Positions 11,401 to 13,343 of a stretch of 13,343 nt of DNA are shown here, one piece after another. The DNA comes from Spirogloea muscicola (taxonomy: Eukaryota > Streptophyta > Zygnematophyceae > Spirogloeales > Spirogloeaceae). The notes under the pieces are model-generated. The model was not told the origin of the DNA. It ran no database searches and saw only the letters and a list, made by a program, of their open reading frames with translations. Position 1 is the stretch's first letter, and each line of letters opens with the position of its first letter. Location of the stretch: positions 382,531-395,873 of the forward strand of contig WELB01000140.1 of assembly GCA_009602725.1 (NCBI GenBank), read 5' to 3'. Both the position numbers and the translations under genes were made by a program.

Positions 11401-11810
11401 CGACCGGCGGTCCTCGGCCAGCACGCCGTCGCTGATGCGCTCCAGCAGGCGCTCCACGCGCCTGCGCCCGCCGCCGAGCGCGCGCGCGGGCGTGAGGAGG
11501 CCCAGGCAGCCGGCTCGGCGACCTCACGCTGCGGAGCGAGGCTCTCGCAGGCTGCGGCTGCGGAGCCGGCATCGGCCCAGGCGGCGGCGGGGGGCCACGC
11601 ACCCATCGTCCTCGTCTGCAGCATCGCCGCTGCCGAAGACGAGGCCGCCGACGCCCTGCGGCCGCCGGCGCGGCAGCGCAGCAAAGCAGGCGGTGAGGGC
11701 GGGCTCGTCACGCAGAGCCTGCCAGCGCGCAGGCGGCGGCGTGTCAGAGCTGCAGCCGCGGCGCCCTGCCGGACCTGCGCGACCTTGTTGAGGTTGAGCT
11801 TGAACGCCAT
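5429..11810 (-). CDS. p115/Uso1-type vesicle tethering golgin (golgin candidate 6 / MAIGO4-like), complete, 23 exons
   Basis: Golgi-associated long tether for ER-to-Golgi vesicles. The plant orthologue is golgin candidate 6/MAG4 (family knowledge). Exons in transcript order: 11775-11810, 11603-11655, 11334-11461, 11064-11116, 10524-10667, 10332-10405, 10095-10164, 9932-9985, 9671-9766, 9492-9542, 9283-9372, 9005-9118, 8745-8816, 8427-8612, 8152-8276, 7953-8001, 7776-7841, 7209-7434, 6545-7065, 6222-6422, 6009-6104, 5684-5872 and 5429-5563. They join in frame to 942 residues plus TAG; the Arabidopsis protein is about 910. An armadillo-like head fills roughly residues 30-720, with hallmarks RLLERISDG, RDDIEM|VRGALEAL, EEEDFYVRYHT, GVTRLMDM, ELLNNLVR, NRDILG, SFGSLLL and HVAGLAAVL. 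A coiled-coil tail (about 720-900) contains LNDLLVCLGQEESK, then an acidic C-terminus. The start MAFKLNLNKVAQ has a purine at -3 and G at +4. Introns 5 and 13 appear to be GC-AG. The exon 21 acceptor (6104 or, 9 nt on, 6095) is ambiguous. Exon 2 and the start exon rest on weaker similarity than the rest. Confidence 0.93.
5564..5683 (-). other. Last intron of the golgin gene, 120 nt, stop-free and in frame
   Basis: On the minus strand the donor is AAG|gtgagg and the acceptor gagcag|GTG. Splicing joins GQEESK to VEKLRARLEELG, which matches the plant family without a gap. The intron is a multiple of three and has no stop, so retention would insert 40 residues into the coiled-coil tail without breaking the frame. 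Confidence 0.85.
8613..8744 (-). other. GC-AG intron (intron 13 of the golgin gene)
   Basis: The donor reads ACAG|gcaagg, close to the known GC-donor consensus AG|GCAAGT, and the acceptor is tgatag|GCA. The splice joins LAVRSQ to ALRDIGDLV, aligning without a gap to the plant family (VRCMTFKCIGDLI). No GT donor nearby keeps this alignment. Confidence 0.8.
10406..10523 (-). other. Probable GC-AG intron (intron 5 of the golgin gene)
   Basis: The exon ends VLLSLL at CTCCTG|gcatga and the next begins at gctcag|GAGGAGGAG, giving LLSLLEEEDFYVRY, the conserved plant sequence. The donor is GC with a poor flanking consensus. The nearest GT would delete six conserved residues, and without splicing a TGA follows at once. 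Confidence 0.7.
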
Positions 11811-11897
11811 TGCTGGCGACGGCAGCGCAGCGGCGGCGGCGGCGCAGCCGGCGGCCCGGCTGGCCAGATGGCCTAGGGTTAGGTCGTGCTTGGGGTG
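11811..11897 (-). promoter_or_regulatory. 5' leader and proximal upstream region of the golgin gene
   Basis: An 87-bp, very GC-rich stretch lies between the golgin ATG and the end of the preceding ureohydrolase frame. It should hold the golgin 5' UTR and perhaps its core promoter. It contains (CGG)4 at 11831-11842 and a telomere-like CCTAGGGTTAGG at 11872-11883 (plus-strand reading), about 62 bp upstream of the ATG. I see no TATA box. Confidence 0.45.
11872..11883. promoter_or_regulatory. Telomere-like box upstream of the golgin start
   Basis: CCTAGGGTTAGG on the plus strand reads CCTAACCCTAGG towards the golgin. It resembles the plant telo-box (AAACCCTAA), a motif found close to the start of many plant housekeeping genes, but is not exact. 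A regulatory role is inference. Confidence 0.3.
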
Positions 11898-13258
11898 TCA
11901 AGTAGATCTCGGGAGCAAAAAGCGCGTCCCCCTCCGCACCCCCGCCGCCGCCGCCGCCGCCACACGCGGCGCGGGATGCGGGCGCAGCGCGGCGGTTNGG
12001 CGGGCCTCGGCGGCGACTGCAGCAGGGCCGAGGCGCGCAAACTCCTCCATGTCGAGCACGCGCATGCCCCACTCAGCGCTGCACATGCGCGCCCGCGACA
12101 CGGGCCCGCGGATGCCAATCTGAATGCAGCGCTTGGGATCGAGGATGCCCTCCTCCACTGCATTGCTGAACGGCGTTCCATTCCAAAACTGCATGTGCTT
12201 TGACGGGCAAGACAGAAGGGGTGAGGAAGGAGGGAGCAAGGCTCGCACAAGATGTTGGAGGAGGGAGGAGGGAGGAGGGAGGAGGGTGTATGGGGGAGGA
12301 TGAGGGACGAGGAGGCAGGATTGGTGACCTTGGAGCCCATTGTTGCCAGCGACTCAGCAGTGTCGGACGTATCGCAGTGCGCATCGAGGTGCACCATGCC
12401 GAGAGGCGGGCTGCCACTGCCACTGCTGCCACTGCGGTGGGCTGCCGCTAGCGACCGCATGATAGGCAGCGTAATGCTGTGGTCGCCACCAGCTGTAATG
12501 GGTGTGATGCCACGGGCACAGATTGGCCTGAAGAACTGCTCAATCTCCCTGTGCGCGCTCTCCACACCCGACCATGGGTGGTCGATAACCACATCGCCAA
12601 CTGCCAGCACCTCCGGGGGGTAAACATCAGCAAAACTTACAAGACCTTCCTAAACCCTAATTCCAAAATCCTACACTCTAACCCTGAACTCTAAAACAAG
12701 GCTTCATCGGCCGTCCTCCTCCATTTTACCTCCACAGACCGTATGGACTGCTGCTTGCTGCACCTTCCTACCTCCCACCTCCTCTCACCTCGCCAAACTC
12801 TTCTCTTCTCCATTGCCAGCGCGCCTCCTGCTTACTGGCACTTCGACAGAGAGGGGAGGGCGCAGGCGAGCGCGGTGCTCACCGTCCGCGACGCGGCAGA
12901 GGGCGTAAGGATCGACGCCAGTGGTGCCGTTGACGCGGCGGAGGAGGGAGGACTTGTTGCGGATCTCGCGGGGGCCGTGGCGCGTGCCCGGGTGGCTGGC
13001 GCCCCCGTCAAACGGCACGCCCACCAGCGCAATGTCCAGCTGCGAGCGGCGGCACCGGAATGGCGTATTCAATACGAGAGATTAAGAGCAGACGAAGAAG
13101 TGCGAGTAGGTGTGGCGGCCGCGCGCGCCCACCTCGTCGTCGAGGGAGTCGGCGAGTGGGGCGCGCAGGAGCGTGGGCAGGCCGGAGAACTTGGGCACGC
13201 CACAAAAGAGCGGCTCGCGCCACCGCCGCAGGTCCGGTCCGCCGTCCTCCGTCGGGGC
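11898..13258 (-). CDS. Agmatinase/arginase-family ureohydrolase, incomplete at both ends, possibly a pseudogene
   Basis: Members hydrolyse guanidino compounds to urea using a two-metal centre (family knowledge). Exons: 13133-13258 (5' limit unsure; the frame stays open towards the right edge), 12883-13039, 12329-12600, and 12188 down to about 12000, with read-through to a stop at 11898. Visible: PLFCGVPKF, the N-terminal DIALVGVPFDGG and HGPREIR motifs, DPYALCRVAD|VGDV across a junction, GGDHS (metal His, about residue 135) and DAHCD (about 167-171). The usual SKxxHGTPF reads SKFWNGTPF, so the conserved His is Asn. Then come EEGILDPKR, IQIGIRGP and GMRVLDMEEF. Similarity ends at VAAEAR beside an N at 11998. 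The expected DxDxxDP motif, which supplies two further metal ligands, and about 100 more residues are missing, and the next gene starts at 11810. As drawn it cannot form the normal metal site. Assembly error, true truncation or a pseudogene are all possible. The substrate cannot be assigned. Confidence 0.85.
11942..11959. repeat. (CCG)6 trinucleotide repeat
   Basis: Six perfect CCG units lie in the GC-rich stretch downstream of the last recognisable ureohydrolase codons. With the (CGG)4 at 11831-11842 and the N at 11998, this marks a stretch where sequencing or assembly may be unreliable. Confidence 0.8.
12257..12284. repeat. Four perfect copies of a 7-bp minisatellite, GGAGGAG, in a ureohydrolase intron
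   Basis: The array lies inside the intron 12189-12328. On the transcribed (minus) sense it reads CTCCTCC, a pyrimidine tract some 65 bp upstream of the acceptor. The plus strand is G-rich (another GGGGGAGG follows at about 12292) and could form a G-quadruplex. Confidence 0.8.
12649..12696. repeat. Degenerate plant-type telomere-like sequence inside a ureohydrolase intron
   Basis: CCTAAACCCTAA (12649-12660) is followed by looser copies: CTAACCCTGAAC and CTCTAAAAC to about 12696. It resembles the plant telomere unit CCCTAAA but decays quickly. It lies in the 282-bp intron 12601-12882, so it is an interstitial telomere-like tract, not a chromosome end. Confidence 0.5.
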
Positions 13259-13343
13259 CTGTGGCGGGTGCGACGAGGACGCCCACTGGCGATGGGGGCG
13301 AGGGGGCCGGGCGCAGGGAGGGAGGCCCGCCGCCGCGGCCCCC
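13259..13343 (-). other. Right edge: GC-rich, frame open, no clear start codon
   Basis: Upstream of the first recognisable ureohydrolase exon the minus-strand frame stays open in Pro/Arg/Ser-rich, low-complexity sequence with no ATG in frame. An acceptor, gccacag, at 13259-13265 makes 13258 a plausible exon start, so the true start would lie beyond the window. The alternative is that the first exon continues to the right edge. Confidence 0.4.

Noticed and set aside
10893-11810. Minus-strand open frame of 305 codons starting at the golgin ATG
   Set aside because: It is the unspliced read-through of golgin exon 1 and its introns. Only MAFKLNLNKVAQ and the GFPVLSDVLKEERDDIEM stretch belong to the real protein.
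11524-12072. Minus-strand frame of 182 codons bridging the ureohydrolase and the golgin
   Set aside because: A fusion was considered, but the frame contains the N, is mostly Arg/Ala/Pro from GC-rich DNA, and only its end overlaps real golgin exon 2.
1-13343. A new multi-gene system, biosynthetic cluster or mobile element across the window
   Set aside because: The three genes belong to known, unrelated families with separate transcription and opposing orientations. No transposase, integrase, terminal repeat or target duplication was seen.

Overview
The window looks like nuclear DNA from a streptophyte (charophyte-grade) green alga or a close relative. It carries parts of three intron-rich genes of plant type. 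Most introns are about 95-250 bp with GT-AG ends, exons are often short, and exon GC is moderate to high. One gene is a land-plant-style cellulose synthase with both plant-only insertions (P-CR and CSR). Its neighbour is the plant form of the vesicle-tethering golgin p115/Uso1. I cannot name the species. Gene models were built by hand: translated segments were matched to remembered family sequences, and splice sites were accepted only where the reading phase agreed. All three models keep frame across every proposed junction.

Layout. (1) Positions 28-4844, plus strand: a CesA cellulose synthase catalytic subunit. It lacks its N-terminal RING-type zinc finger, which would lie left of the window, but is otherwise complete to its stop (13 visible exons, 973 residues). 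(2) 4845-5428: a gap between convergent genes with no gene. (3) 5429-11810, minus strand: a complete 23-exon gene for p115/Uso1/golgin candidate 6 (MAIGO4-like), 942 residues from an ATG at 11810. Two of its introns appear to start with GC instead of GT, and its last intron is a 120-nt stop-free stretch. (4) 11898-13258, minus strand: an arginase/agmatinase-family ureohydrolase. It is incomplete at the 5' side and lacks the C-terminal third with the second metal-binding motif. The homology stops beside the only ambiguous base (N, 11998). Its usual catalytic-loop His is replaced by Asn.

How the genes relate. CesA catalyses cellulose synthesis at the plasma membrane after passage through the Golgi. 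p115 tethers ER-to-Golgi vesicles. The ureohydrolase would act on guanidino compounds. These are ordinary, separately transcribed eukaryotic genes and I see no operon-like link. I found no RNA gene, transposon, CRISPR array or new multi-gene system. The items most worth a second look are the truncated, active-site-altered ureohydrolase, the GC-AG introns, the stop-free last intron and alternative in-frame donor in the golgin, and the Cys-rich class-specific region of the CesA.
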